64,000 nt of DNA, from positions 124,001-188,000 of the forward strand of contig NZ_CP128361.1 in NCBI RefSeq assembly GCF_030345075.1, written 5' to 3'. The DNA comes from Solwaraspora sp. WMMA2065 (GTDB lineage Bacteria > Actinomycetota > Actinomycetes > Mycobacteriales > Micromonosporaceae). Below the pieces are notes generated by a model. It was not told where the DNA came from. It worked only from the letters and a program-made list of their open reading frames with translations, and did not search any database. The translations under genes were made by a program, and so were the position numbers. Shown in pieces: positions 35,354 to 44,121 of this stretch. The stretch's first letter is position 1, and the number at the start of each line of letters is the position of its first letter.

Positions 35354-36524
35354 CGCCCTCGACATCGTCAGCTACTACTATTCGCCGACCAAGCTGCCGC
35401 TACTGCGCTCGGCGGTGCTGCCGGCCGCCCGGTGGGCCGCCGACCAGGGGGTCGCCGTACACCTGGAACGGCACTGGCTGCACGGCCCGCACCTGCGGAT
35501 CCGGCTGGCCCGCCGCGACCAGGTCGACCCGGCGGACCTGGCGGTGGTCGCCGCCGCGGTCGCCCACCGGCTGCGCGGGCACCTCGCCGAGCGGCCCAGC
35601 ACCGAGCAGATCAGCGTCGCCGATCTGCTGGCGCAGGCCGAGCAGGCCGGCCGGATCGAACTGGTGCCGCCGCCGTACCAGCCGATCCACCCGGACAACA
35701 CGGTCCGCGTCGAGCCGGTGGACGACAGCGCGATGGCTACCCTGTTCGGCTCCGCCGAGGCCGTCGAGTGCCGCGCCGAGCTGCTGCGCCTCGGGGTGCC
35801 GGCGGTCACCGCCGCCGCCGACGGGTTGGCCGCCGCCGGTGCCGGCGCCGCCGCCCGGGTACGGACCTGCCTGACCGCGATGGCGCTGCACGCCAGCCGC
35901 TACCCGCTCGGGCTCGGCAACGGCCACCAGTCGTTCCTGTCGCACCTGGAGGAGTTCCTGGTGCTCAACGACCCGGACGGCCGGGTGCGGGCGGCGTTCG
36001 ACGCCCAGTGGCGGCGCTCGGCCGACCCGGCGACCGCACTGGTCGCCCGGCTGGCCGCCCCGACGCACGCGCAGGAGCCGGGACCGGAGTCGGGGCTGGA
36101 CCCGGTTGAACGCGGGTGGGAACAGTGGACGGTGTCCGCCGCCGAGGTGACCGGGGTCGCGTACCAGCGCGGCGAACTGCCCCGGGTGCCGGCGTTCAGC
36201 TACCTGGACCGGGCCGAGCAGATCGGCGACCCGGACACGGTGCGCCGCTGGCATCCGGACCGGACCGAGTACAGCGAGTACCACCAGCTGCTGCGGCAGA
36301 TCGACTTCGACCGGGTTCCGTACGAGCGGGAGTTCGTCACCTACCGGTTCGCCACCAATGTGCTGTACCTGCTGCTCGGCCTGCTGGACGTCCGGCCGAC
36401 CGAGCGCTATCTCGCCGCCTACCTGCTGAGCCGGGCAGCGGAGCGGATCACCGGGGTCACCTGGCAGGAACGGATCAACGGCTACCTGACCAGGTTGGCC
36501 GCGACCGCACAGGAGGTGGCGTGA
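35346..36524 (+). CDS. SpaB-C-fold thiopeptide protein, probable pyridine synthase (LazC/TclM-like)
   Basis: 392 aa; ATG 35346 overlaps the dehydratase gene by 8 bases. The N-terminus DIVSYYYSPTKLPLLRSAVL and HWLHGPHLRIRL belong to the thiopeptide-type bacteriocin biosynthesis (SpaB C-terminal) family; later blocks are FLSHLEEFLVLND and WHPDRTEYSEYHQLLRQIDF. Members that stand alone in clusters with a separate elimination domain perform the formal [4+2] cycloaddition of two dehydroalanines to the central pyridine, releasing the leader. Since the window holds a second SpaB-C domain (in the dehydrogenase fusion), one should eliminate and one cyclise; order and size point to this one as the cyclase. 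Inference by analogy with lactazole. Confidence 0.75.
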   Translation: MTDALDIVSYYYSPTKLPLLRSAVLPAARWAADQGVAVHLERHWLHGPHLRIRLARRDQVDPADLAVVAAAVAHRLRGHLAERPSTEQISVADLLAQAEQAGRIELVPPPYQPIHPDNTVRVEPVDDSAMATLFGSAEAVECRAELLRLGVPAVTAAADGLAAAGAGAAARVRTCLTAMALHASRYPLGLGNGHQSFLSHLEEFLVLNDPDGRVRAAFDAQWRRSADPATALVARLAAPTHAQEPGPESGLDPVERGWEQWTVSAAEVTGVAYQRGELPRVPAFSYLDRAEQIGDPDTVRRWHPDRTEYSEYHQLLRQIDFDRVPYEREFVTYRFATNVLYLLLGLLDVRPTERYLAAYLLSRAAERITGVTWQERINGYLTRLAATAQEVA

Positions 36525-38590
36525 TGAGCCCGCGACCCTCGACCGCCGAAGCTGGTTCCGCCGACCGCACCGTGACCGCCCCCGCTGTGGCCGACCGTAC
36601 CGTGACCGCCCCCGCTGTGGCCGACCGCGTTGTGGCCGACCGCGTTGTGGCCGACCGCGTTGTGGCCGAACACGCCGTGCCGTCGGCGGCGGAGATCGTC
36701 GTACGGCTGCGGCCCGTGGTGTTCGCCACCCCGACCGCCACCGGGGTGCACGTACGCGGATGGTCGTCGAGCTTCACCGTCAGCGGCGGCGCCGGAGTGT
36801 GGAAGGTGTGGCAGGTCCTCGCCCGGCACCTGGCCGGTGGGCTGACACCGCAGCGGCTGGCGCAGCCAGCCGGGCGGCCAGAGGTGGACCGGGTCATCCG
36901 ACTGCTCCTCGACCAACTGCGGGAACACGACATGCTGGTCGAGGTGCCGGCCGGCTGGGGCGACCGGGAGGAACCGGATCTGCCGCCGGCCGACCTGGCC
37001 CGCTGGCTGGAGTCGGTGGCCGCCGACCCGGCGGCGGCCTGGCAGCGGCTGCGGTCGACCACGGTCACCGTCGCCGGCACCGGGCCGGTGGCGACGTCGG
37101 CGGCCCGCACGTTGACCGGCGCAGGTCTGGCAGTCGACCCGGTCGGCGCCGCGACCACCCAGGACACCGTGGTACGGGCCGGCGAGGCGGCGGTCGCGGC
37201 CCGCTGCCTGCCGGAGATCGGGTACGTGACCCCGGTGTCCACGCCGGACCGGTCGCTGGCCCACGGTGCGGCGGTCGCGGCCCGCCTGTCCCGCGCGCCC
37301 GGCCCCGCGGCTGCGGGGGCGGCCGGTCCGGGCCTGAGCGAGGCGCCCGGCCCGGCGCTTGCGGGGGCGTCGGTGACACCGGCGCTGGCTGCGCTGATCG
37401 GGGCCGCCGCGGCGCACCGCATCGTCTGCGCCGTCGCCGGTCTGCCCGACCCGGCCGAGGAAGCCGCCACCCTGCCCGGCGGCGAACCGGCCGCCCCCGG
37501 GCCGTACTACCCGTCGGTCCTGGTCGCCCGGCTCGACCCGGTCCGCGCCACGTACCATCCGTGGCTGCCGGCCGCCCGCGTGCCGCTGCCCGGTGCGCCG
37601 TCCGACATCGACGCGGTCGGGCTGCGGCTGGAGGCGCTGAGCGACCCGGAGCTCGGCGTACTGCCGCCGGCGGTCCCCGGCGACCTGCCGCAACTGCCGG
37701 CGATGCTGGCCCTGGCCGGCCCGGCGCTGGGGGTCGCGGCCACCGCCGACGCCGCCCGGGTCGACGCCACCCTGCGGTACGCCGAGACCGTCCTCGGTAT
37801 CGGTGCGCCGCGCGGCGACGGTGACGCGCGGGACGCCGGTGCCGAGGACGGTGCCGGGTCAGCGGTCCGCTGGGCGGAGACGGCCGCGATCGGCGTCGAC
37901 GTCCGGCACGCCAGCGGGGCGGCGCTGCGCCGGCTGGTGCACGCCGTACGCAGCCGGCTCGACACGGACCCGGTGCCGGAGGCCGAGTGGGCCGGCGAAC
38001 CGGCGGCGCGCCGCTGGTGGAAGGCGCTCACCCTGCGGTTCGCCGTACCGGCGCGGGTGGTGGCCCGCCGGCTGCCGGCCGGCGCGGTACACGCCGAGAT
38101 CGTCACCGACGCCGGGCCGCTGGCCTGGGCGGTGGAGGCCACCGCCGCCGACGCGGTGGCGATGGCGGCGCTGGCCGCCACCGGTGTGGCCCAGGCCCGG
38201 GCCGCCGGCGTCGAGGTGCCGGCCGGGCCGGCGAGCCTGACCGGCACGGCACCGACCTGGCGGCCGGCCGACCAGCACCTGGCACCGTGGACGGACGACA
38301 GCTGGTACTGGCCGGCCGGGGTGATCGACAACGAGGAGCGGTTGCAGGCGGCGCTGCGGGCCGCGCTCACCGCCGACGGCGCGACCCTGACCGGGCGACC
38401 GGTGGTGCCGGTCGCCGCCGACACCGGTGCCGCCGACGCGCACCCCGACGCCGACTCGGTCGGCCACGCGCTGGCCGTCACCGGTTTCGTGGCGCAGTCC
38501 TTCTGGTGGACGGCGGCTGCCACCGGCACCGCCGTGGACGTCACCGGGAGCACTGTGGCCGCCACCGCCGCCGCGAGCCGAGGAGCCTGA
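36524..38590 (+). CDS. E1-like (ocin-ThiF) cyclodehydratase partner with leader-binding domain (LazD-like)
   Basis: 688 aa; ATG 36524 overlaps the previous stop by one base. Residues 1-50 are repetitive and probably disordered (see repeat entry). From about 55 comes a winged-helix RRE-like region (RLRPVVFATPTATGVHVRGW, WKVWQVLARHLAGGLTPQRL) expected to bind the precursor leader. An E1/ThiF-like Rossmann part follows (TVTVAGTGPVATSAARTLTG), lacking the Cys motifs and ATP site of active E1 enzymes. A C-terminal third of uncertain fold has RRWWKALTLRFAVPARVVAR and a W-rich DSWYWPAGVIDNEERL. In thiopeptide pathways this protein presents the precursor to the YcaO enzyme encoded next, 3 bp away. 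Confidence 0.8.
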   Translation: MSPRPSTAEAGSADRTVTAPAVADRTVTAPAVADRVVADRVVADRVVAEHAVPSAAEIVVRLRPVVFATPTATGVHVRGWSSSFTVSGGAGVWKVWQVLARHLAGGLTPQRLAQPAGRPEVDRVIRLLLDQLREHDMLVEVPAGWGDREEPDLPPADLARWLESVAADPAAAWQRLRSTTVTVAGTGPVATSAARTLTGAGLAVDPVGAATTQDTVVRAGEAAVAARCLPEIGYVTPVSTPDRSLAHGAAVAARLSRAPGPAAAGAAGPGLSEAPGPALAGASVTPALAALIGAAAAHRIVCAVAGLPDPAEEAATLPGGEPAAPGPYYPSVLVARLDPVRATYHPWLPAARVPLPGAPSDIDAVGLRLEALSDPELGVLPPAVPGDLPQLPAMLALAGPALGVAATADAARVDATLRYAETVLGIGAPRGDGDARDAGAEDGAGSAVRWAETAAIGVDVRHASGAALRRLVHAVRSRLDTDPVPEAEWAGEPAARRWWKALTLRFAVPARVVARRLPAGAVHAEIVTDAGPLAWAVEATAADAVAMAALAATGVAQARAAGVEVPAGPASLTGTAPTWRPADQHLAPWTDDSWYWPAGVIDNEERLQAALRAALTADGATLTGRPVVPVAADTGAADAHPDADSVGHALAVTGFVAQSFWWTAAATGTAVDVTGSTVAATAAASRGA
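36626..36670 (+). repeat. 15-bp tandem repeat (three copies) in the E1-like gene, behind a longer duplicated unit
   Basis: Three adjacent 15-bp units (36626-36640, 36641-36655, 36656-36670, the last with one change) encode RVVAD-type pentapeptides. Immediately upstream the segment DRTVTAPAVA is also encoded twice. The region is prone to slippage and probably a flexible N-terminal linker. Confidence 0.85.
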
Positions 38591-38593
38591 ACC

Positions 38594-40543
38594 ATGTCGA
38601 CCCGTACCGTTGCGACCCCGACCGACGATCTCGCGGCGGCGCTGGCCGCCGCCGGTCACCCGGCCGTCCCGGTGCTGGACGCGGTGACCGCGCTGGACGC
38701 CGTGACGGCGCCAGACGGCACCGGCGGCCGGACCGCGGTCGTCCTGCTGGACCACTGGACCCCGGCACTGGCCGCGAAGCTGAGCCGCCGGGCCTGGGAG
38801 ACCGCCGCGACGGTCGTCCCGGTCCGCCTCGACGGCGGCCTGGTGCTGGTCGGCCCGGTGCTGCGGCCGAGAGCCGGCACCTGCCTGGCCTGCGCCGAGC
38901 AGGCCCGACTGCGGGTGTTCGGGCCGGGCGTGCCGAGCCGGGACCCGCAGCTGCGGCAGGGCGGCGTCATCCCGCCGAGCCTGCTGCCGATGGTGGCCGG
39001 CGCGGTCGGCGACGCGCTGACCGACCCGGGCCGGTTGGACGCGACAGTGGTGGCGATCCGCACCGACCACGCCACCGTCAGCAGCCACCGGGTCCGGCCC
39101 CGCCGGCAGGGCTGCCGGATCTGCCGGCCGGTGCCGCTGGACACCCCGCATGGTGCCGAGGTGCCGCTGACCGCCGCGCCGACCAGCGACCCGTACTCGC
39201 TGCGCGGCGACAACCCACGGACCAGCCGGGCCGCGTTGCGCGCCGAACTGTTCGACTGGCGGCACGGGCCGGTCGCCCACATGATCCGTACCGAGCGCTC
39301 GCCGATGGCCCTGAGCACCAGCGAACTGTCCAGCGACACGGCGGTCCGCGAAGCCGGCTACGGCCGGGCCCGCAGCTTCGCCGAGTCGGAGCGGATCGCC
39401 CTGTTCGAGGCCGTCGAGCGGGCCACCGGGATGCGGCCGCACCGGCGGCGTACCGCCGTCGAAGCGGCCTTCGCCGACCTCGGCCCGGACCGGGCGGTCG
39501 ACCCGGCCCGGCTCGGCCTGCACGACCCGGCGCACTACGACCACCCGGCGTTCCGGATGGTGCCGTACACGCCGCAGACCCGGGTCCGCTGGGTGCACGG
39601 CTGGTCGCTGGGCCGCCGCCGCCCGGTGCTGGTGCCCGAGCACGTCGCCTACTGGGGACTGCACCGCAGCGACGGCCCCCGGTTCCTCTACGAGAGCTCC
39701 AACGGCTGCGGGCTGGGCAACAGCGCCGTCGAAGCCGCGCTGTACGGCATGTACGAGGTCGCCGAACGGGACGCGTTCCTGATGGCCTGGTACGCGCGGA
39801 CCCCGCTGCGGCCGGTCGCCGTACCCGACGACGACCCGGTGCTGCCGCACCTGGTCGACCGGCTCGACACGGTCGGCTACGACCTGCTGTTCTTCGACGC
39901 CACGAACGACCTCGGGGTGCCGACCGTGCTGGCCCTGGTGCTGCACCGCGACCCGACCAGCGGTGCCCCGCAGGCGTTCTTCGCCGCCGGCGCCCACCCG
40001 GACCCCCGGTCGGCGCTGCGGTCGGCGGCGGCCGAGGCGGTGGTCGACGTGTTCAGTCTGCCCGAGGTGGCCCGCAACAAACCCGGCCATCTGGACCCGG
40101 ACCGGCTGCAGGCGATGTTCGACGACCCCCGGATGGTCACCGGCCTGGAGGAGCACGTCGCGGTGAACACCCTGCCGCAGGCCCGGCAGCGGTACGAGTT
40201 CCTGCTCACCGGCGACGCCCCGGCGCACTGGCGGGACGTGTGGCCGGACCGGCCGGCCCCGGTGACCGACCTCGCGGTGCTGCTCGGCGAGACCGTCGAG
40301 CGGTGGGCGGCACACGGCCTGGAGACGATCGTGGTGGACCAGACCGACCCGGCGAGCCGGGACCGGCTCGGACTGCACTCGGCGAAGGTGATCGTCCCCG
40401 GCACGTTGCCGATGACGTTCGGCCACGTGCACCACCGCACCCGGGGCCTGGACCGGCTGCTGCGGGTCCCGGCCCAGCTGGGCCGGCTGCCGTCCCCACT
40501 TGACTACTCCGACCTGCCCCTCTACCCGCACCCGTTCCCGTGA
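38594..40543 (+). CDS. YcaO-domain azoline cyclodehydratase (LazE-like)
   Basis: 649 aa. The N-terminal 200 residues are an E1-like remnant with a zinc-type Cys set: CLACAEQ near residue 96 and CRICRP near 174. The YcaO domain follows (SFAESERIALFEAVERATGM, SSNGCGLGNSAVEAALYGMYEVAERDAFLMAWY, HPDPRSALRSAAAEAVVDVF) with its Glu-rich ATP/Mg site. The chain ends LPLYPHPFP, the Pro-rich C-terminus typical of azole-forming YcaO proteins. It activates backbone amides with ATP so that Cys (and possibly Ser) cyclise to azolines. The partner is the E1-like protein encoded upstream. Confidence 0.92.
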   Translation: MSTRTVATPTDDLAAALAAAGHPAVPVLDAVTALDAVTAPDGTGGRTAVVLLDHWTPALAAKLSRRAWETAATVVPVRLDGGLVLVGPVLRPRAGTCLACAEQARLRVFGPGVPSRDPQLRQGGVIPPSLLPMVAGAVGDALTDPGRLDATVVAIRTDHATVSSHRVRPRRQGCRICRPVPLDTPHGAEVPLTAAPTSDPYSLRGDNPRTSRAALRAELFDWRHGPVAHMIRTERSPMALSTSELSSDTAVREAGYGRARSFAESERIALFEAVERATGMRPHRRRTAVEAAFADLGPDRAVDPARLGLHDPAHYDHPAFRMVPYTPQTRVRWVHGWSLGRRRPVLVPEHVAYWGLHRSDGPRFLYESSNGCGLGNSAVEAALYGMYEVAERDAFLMAWYARTPLRPVAVPDDDPVLPHLVDRLDTVGYDLLFFDATNDLGVPTVLALVLHRDPTSGAPQAFFAAGAHPDPRSALRSAAAEAVVDVFSLPEVARNKPGHLDPDRLQAMFDDPRMVTGLEEHVAVNTLPQARQRYEFLLTGDAPAHWRDVWPDRPAPVTDLAVLLGETVERWAAHGLETIVVDQTDPASRDRLGLHSAKVIVPGTLPMTFGHVHHRTRGLDRLLRVPAQLGRLPSPLDYSDLPLYPHPFP

Positions 40544-40551
40544 GGTCGGCC

Positions 40552-41781
40552 ATGTCGTCCAGTCAGCTCACCGCCAGTCAGCTCACCGCCACGCTCGCCG
40601 AGGTGTACGCGCACGGCCCCGGCAAGGACGTCCGGCCCGCGTCGGCGCGGCCGTACCGTCGCCGGCCCACCGGCCCGGCCGTGCCGTTCGCCGAGCTGGC
40701 GGCCGTCGCCGGGCCGACCGGTGCCCGGCTGGTCCGGACGCTCGGTACAGCGCTGGCGCCGCGCCGGTTCGAGCCGTGGAACGGCTTCAACGAGCACCGG
40801 GCGTACCCGTCGCCCCGGGCGGCGCACCTGGTCGACGTGCTGCTGCGGCACGACGGCGTCGACTGGCTGGTCGACCCGGTCCGCGAACTGCTGTATCCGA
40901 CGTCCGCTGAGTCGCTCGTCGCAGCGCCGGACGGGTCGGTCGAGCTGGTGCTGCGGGAGCAGCCGACGCGGATGCCGGCCGGCTACGGCCGGCTCGCCGA
41001 CGCGCTGGCCGCGCTGGAGGCCGGTCACGTCGCCGGCGCGCTCGCCGAGGCCGCCGCCGGCCACGGACTGCGGTACGCCGCCGGCACCACCGCCAGCGCC
41101 ACCGCCACCAGTGGGCCGTGGCTCACCGTCACCCTCGGACCGTCGACCGCCCCCACCTGGTCACGGCACCGGCTGCGGGCGGTACGCAGCTCCGGGCTGA
41201 GCCCACGCGGGTTCGGCGCGGACCCCCGGCCGCTGCCGGCGGAGGCGTTCGAGCGGCTGGTCGCCGCCGCGTACCGACCGCCGGCCGGGTCACCGGTGAC
41301 CGGGGTGCGCCTGCGGCACACCCTCGCGGTCGGCAACGTCGCCGGCCGGACGGCCGGCTGGTACCACCTCGATCCGGCCGCGACCGGCCGACCCGGGGCT
41401 GCTGCGCCGCAGCCGACCCGGCCGGGTGACGCGACCGGGCAGGTGCAGCGGGCGTACAGCTATCCGCGTACCGAGGTCGACGTCGCCGGCATGCCGCTGG
41501 CCTGGCTGGTCAGCGCCGACGTGCCGGCTGCCGTCCGCACCGGCGGCCCGGCGGCGTACCGGCGGCTGCTGCACGCGGCCGGGGCCACCGCCCAGCACGT
41601 CGGCACCGCCGCCGCCGAGGTCGGCCTGTTCTGCCGGCCGGTACGCGCGGTGCGGGAGGCAGCCGCCGAGGCAGCCGCCGGTCTGCCCGCCGGGCACGAC
41701 CTGATCTACCTGTTGTTGATCGGCCGGTCACGGGTGCGTGACTTCGCCTACGACCTGAGTAACCCGGAGGTGTCGCCGTGA
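40552..41781 (+). CDS. Nitroreductase-fold protein of the RiPP operon, probably non-canonical
   Basis: 409 aa from ATG 40552 (GAGG 7 bases before); GTG 40540 overlapping the YcaO stop is an alternative. The N-terminal third (RPYRRRPTGPAVPFAELAAV, WNGFNEHRAYPSPRAAHLVD) and the C-terminal GATAQHVGTAAAEVGLFCRP ... YLLLIGRSR resemble SagB-type nitroreductases, where the latter region packs against FMN. The sequence is divergent and I cannot see a full FMN site. The operon already encodes another dehydrogenase (41778-43601), so this may be an inactive partner, a scaffold, or act on a different azoline. It has no counterpart in the minimal lactazole gene set. Confidence 0.65.
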   Translation: MSSSQLTASQLTATLAEVYAHGPGKDVRPASARPYRRRPTGPAVPFAELAAVAGPTGARLVRTLGTALAPRRFEPWNGFNEHRAYPSPRAAHLVDVLLRHDGVDWLVDPVRELLYPTSAESLVAAPDGSVELVLREQPTRMPAGYGRLADALAALEAGHVAGALAEAAAGHGLRYAAGTTASATATSGPWLTVTLGPSTAPTWSRHRLRAVRSSGLSPRGFGADPRPLPAEAFERLVAAAYRPPAGSPVTGVRLRHTLAVGNVAGRTAGWYHLDPAATGRPGAAAPQPTRPGDATGQVQRAYSYPRTEVDVAGMPLAWLVSADVPAAVRTGGPAAYRRLLHAAGATAQHVGTAAAEVGLFCRPVRAVREAAAEAAAGLPAGHDLIYLLLIGRSRVRDFAYDLSNPEVSP

Positions 41782-43601
41782 CCGCACCGACCATCACCGT
41801 CACCACCACCCGCACCTGGGTGGGACTGCACTGTTTCGCCTACTGGTCGCCGGCCGACCTGGACACTTTCCTGGCGGTGACCGTGGCTCCGCTGCTGGCC
41901 CGGCTGCGCGCCGACGGCGCGATCGCCGACTGGTTCTACATCCGCTACTGGGAGGGCGGGCCGCATCTGCGGATCCGAGTTCGGGACCCGCTGCCGGGCG
42001 TCGGCGACCGGTTGCGGGCGGAGCTGGCCGAGCTCGCCGGCCAGGCACCGTACGAGGTGTTCCCGATGGACAGCGGAAGCTACTACCGGCGGCTGGGTGG
42101 CAGCGCCGCCCGGTCGGCCGCCGGCTGGCACGACCACGGCGACGTCCGGGAGATCCCGTACCGGCCGGAGACCGCCCGGTACGGCGGACCGCAGGCGCTG
42201 CTGGTCGCCGAGGAGGTCTTCTGCCGGTCCAGCGAGATCGCCGCCCGGATCGTCGGCGCGGTCCCGCCCGGCCCGGCCCGGTTGTCCGTCGCCGCCGAGC
42301 TGGCCACCGCCACCGCCGCCGCGTTGGGCCTGGACGAGTTGGGTGCGGCCCGGTGGCTGCGCGGCCACGCCGCCGGTTGGCGGTGGCAGAACGAGGTGGC
42401 GATGCTGCCGGCCGCGGCGGTGCAGGGGCAGGCGGCCCGGGTGCTGGCCAGCCAGGGCGCCGCGCTGCGCCGCCGGTGGGACCGGACCGTGGCCCGGGTC
42501 GACGCGCAGCGTACAGCGGCCGGGGCTGCCCGCGATGACGCGCAGCGTACCGACGCCGCGGCGGACCCGGCGGGGGAGCGGTCACCGGCCGGGTACTGGG
42601 CGCAGGTCGTCCGGGCCGCCCGCGACGCGTTGGAGGGGCCGGCCGCCGCCGGCCCGGCCGACCAGCGGTGGCGCTGGGTGTGGGGCTCCCAGCTGCACAT
42701 GCTGTTCAACCGACTGGGCATCCTGCCGGATGAGGAGCGGTCGGTGTGCTGGCTGGTCGCCGGGACCGCGCTGGCGCCGGGCGGGCCCACGGACTTCTTC
42801 GCCGACGGCGCGGCGGCCGCCGACCGCCGCTACCACGAGGCGAGCAAGTTCCTGCCGGGGATGTTGCAGACGCAGAGGCCGCGCGAGGCCGTCTCGGAAC
42901 GGAGCGGGACCCCGTTCCGGTTCGGCGGCCGGCCGGTTCCTCTGCCCGACGGGGACCCGCCGCGTGCCGCACTCGCTGATGTGCTGCGCCGGCGGGTCTC
43001 CGGTCGGGGGCGGCTGACCGGGCCGGTCACCGCCGAGCAGTTGGGCACCCTGGTGTGGAGCGCGCACGGGGTGACCCACCGCAGCCAGGTGCCGCTGCCC
43101 AACGGGGACCTGTACGACTACGCCCACCGCCCGTACCCGAGCGCCGGCGCGGCGTACGCGGCGCGGATGCGGCTGATCGTGCGCGACGTCGCCGGTGTCG
43201 CCCCCGGCGCGTACCACGTGGACGACCTCGACCGTCAGTTGTGGCGGCTCGGCCCGGCCCCGTCGGTGCCGGAGCTGGAGGCGTCGTCGATGTGGTTCGG
43301 GGCGGACGCCCTCGACGTCGGCGGGATCGAGCTGGCCGAGGTGCCGGCCCTGCTCGGTCTCTACGTGCAGCTGGGGGAGCTGCGGGAACGCTACGGGATG
43401 CGGGCGCTGCGGTTCGCGGTGGCGGAGGCGGGTCACCTGGCGCAGGCGCTGTCGATGGTGGCGGCGGCGAGCGGGCTGGCGCTCGGCATGATCGGCGGCT
43501 TCTACGACGACGTCGCCCACGAACTGCTCGGCCTGGACGGCATCGACGACGTGCTGGTCTACCTGCTGCCGGTGGGTCGTCTCCCGGGAGGTGCGCGGTG
43601 A
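41778..43601 (+). CDS. Fusion of glutamate-elimination (SpaB-C) domain and azoline dehydrogenase (LazF-like)
   Basis: 607 aa, GTG 41778 overlapping the previous stop. Residues 1-300 are a SpaB-C/elimination domain: WVGLHCFAYWSPADLDTFLA, DWFYIRYWEGGPHLRIRVRD, then WGSQLHMLFNRLGILPDEER near 295. Residues about 345-607 are a nitroreductase/SagB-type dehydrogenase: HEASKFLPGMLQTQRP, EQLGTLVWSAHGVTHRSQVP, RPYPSAGAAYAARMRLIV, GHLAQALSMVAAASGLALGM and a GLDGIDDVLVYLLPVG end. Such a fusion is the hallmark of the lactazole family: the first half removes glutamate to make dehydroalanine, the second oxidises azolines to azoles with FMN. Strong support for the cluster type. Confidence 0.88.
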   Translation: MTAPTITVTTTRTWVGLHCFAYWSPADLDTFLAVTVAPLLARLRADGAIADWFYIRYWEGGPHLRIRVRDPLPGVGDRLRAELAELAGQAPYEVFPMDSGSYYRRLGGSAARSAAGWHDHGDVREIPYRPETARYGGPQALLVAEEVFCRSSEIAARIVGAVPPGPARLSVAAELATATAAALGLDELGAARWLRGHAAGWRWQNEVAMLPAAAVQGQAARVLASQGAALRRRWDRTVARVDAQRTAAGAARDDAQRTDAAADPAGERSPAGYWAQVVRAARDALEGPAAAGPADQRWRWVWGSQLHMLFNRLGILPDEERSVCWLVAGTALAPGGPTDFFADGAAAADRRYHEASKFLPGMLQTQRPREAVSERSGTPFRFGGRPVPLPDGDPPRAALADVLRRRVSGRGRLTGPVTAEQLGTLVWSAHGVTHRSQVPLPNGDLYDYAHRPYPSAGAAYAARMRLIVRDVAGVAPGAYHVDDLDRQLWRLGPAPSVPELEASSMWFGADALDVGGIELAEVPALLGLYVQLGELRERYGMRALRFAVAEAGHLAQALSMVAAASGLALGMIGGFYDDVAHELLGLDGIDDVLVYLLPVGRLPGGAR

Positions 43602-44110
43602 GCCCCCGACCCGCAGATGGTGCCAGGTTCACAGACGGCGCCAGTTCTACAGACGGTGCAGCCCCCGACCGTCAGGGAACGTCGGGGGCTGTGTCCAGTG
43701 TGCCACGGCAACCGGGGTCCGCGCGACCGCCCGGCGGTACCGGTCCGCCGACCCCGGCGGTACGGGTGCTCGAGGGCGTCAATCAGCTGCGTGCCGTCGC
43801 CGATCCGATCCGGTTGCGGGTGCTCGCGGTGCTCACCACCGAGCCGGACCGGGCGCTGTCCGCCCGCCAGTTGGCCCACCAGCTGGGCATCACCTTCAGC
43901 CTGATGCACTACCACCTGCGGGTGCTGTCGGACGAGGGGATGATCCGGGTGGTCAACCAGCGGACCGACCAGGGCCGGGCGGAGCGGTACTTCCAGGCCG
44001 CGCAGTTGGCGCTGCGCTGGGACTTCCCGCCGGCCGACCGGTCCGGCGACGACGCCGCGTCGGCGAACCGGGCAGGCGACGACGGGTCAGACGGGAAGCA
44101 GGCCCGGTGA
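43598..44110 (+). CDS. ArsR-like winged-helix regulator, last gene of the thiopeptide-type operon
   Basis: 170 aa from GTG 43598, overlapping the previous stop. An unstructured Gly/Ser/Pro N-terminus of about 50 residues precedes a winged helix: LEGVNQLRAVADPIRLRVLA, then SARQLAHQLGITFSLMHYHLRVLSDEGMIRVV (recognition helix region) and a wing NQRTDQGRAERYFQ. No metal-binding Cys set is seen, so it is ArsR-fold only. The C-terminal end again is low complexity. It belongs to the same family as the regulator at 46028, which controls the opposite unit; the two may cross-regulate. It ends 11 bp from the convergent radical SAM gene. Confidence 0.8.
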   Translation: MSPRPADGARFTDGASSTDGAAPDRQGTSGAVSSVPRQPGSARPPGGTGPPTPAVRVLEGVNQLRAVADPIRLRVLAVLTTEPDRALSARQLAHQLGITFSLMHYHLRVLSDEGMIRVVNQRTDQGRAERYFQAAQLALRWDFPPADRSGDDAASANRAGDDGSDGKQAR

Positions 44111-44121
44111 GCAGCGGCGGG

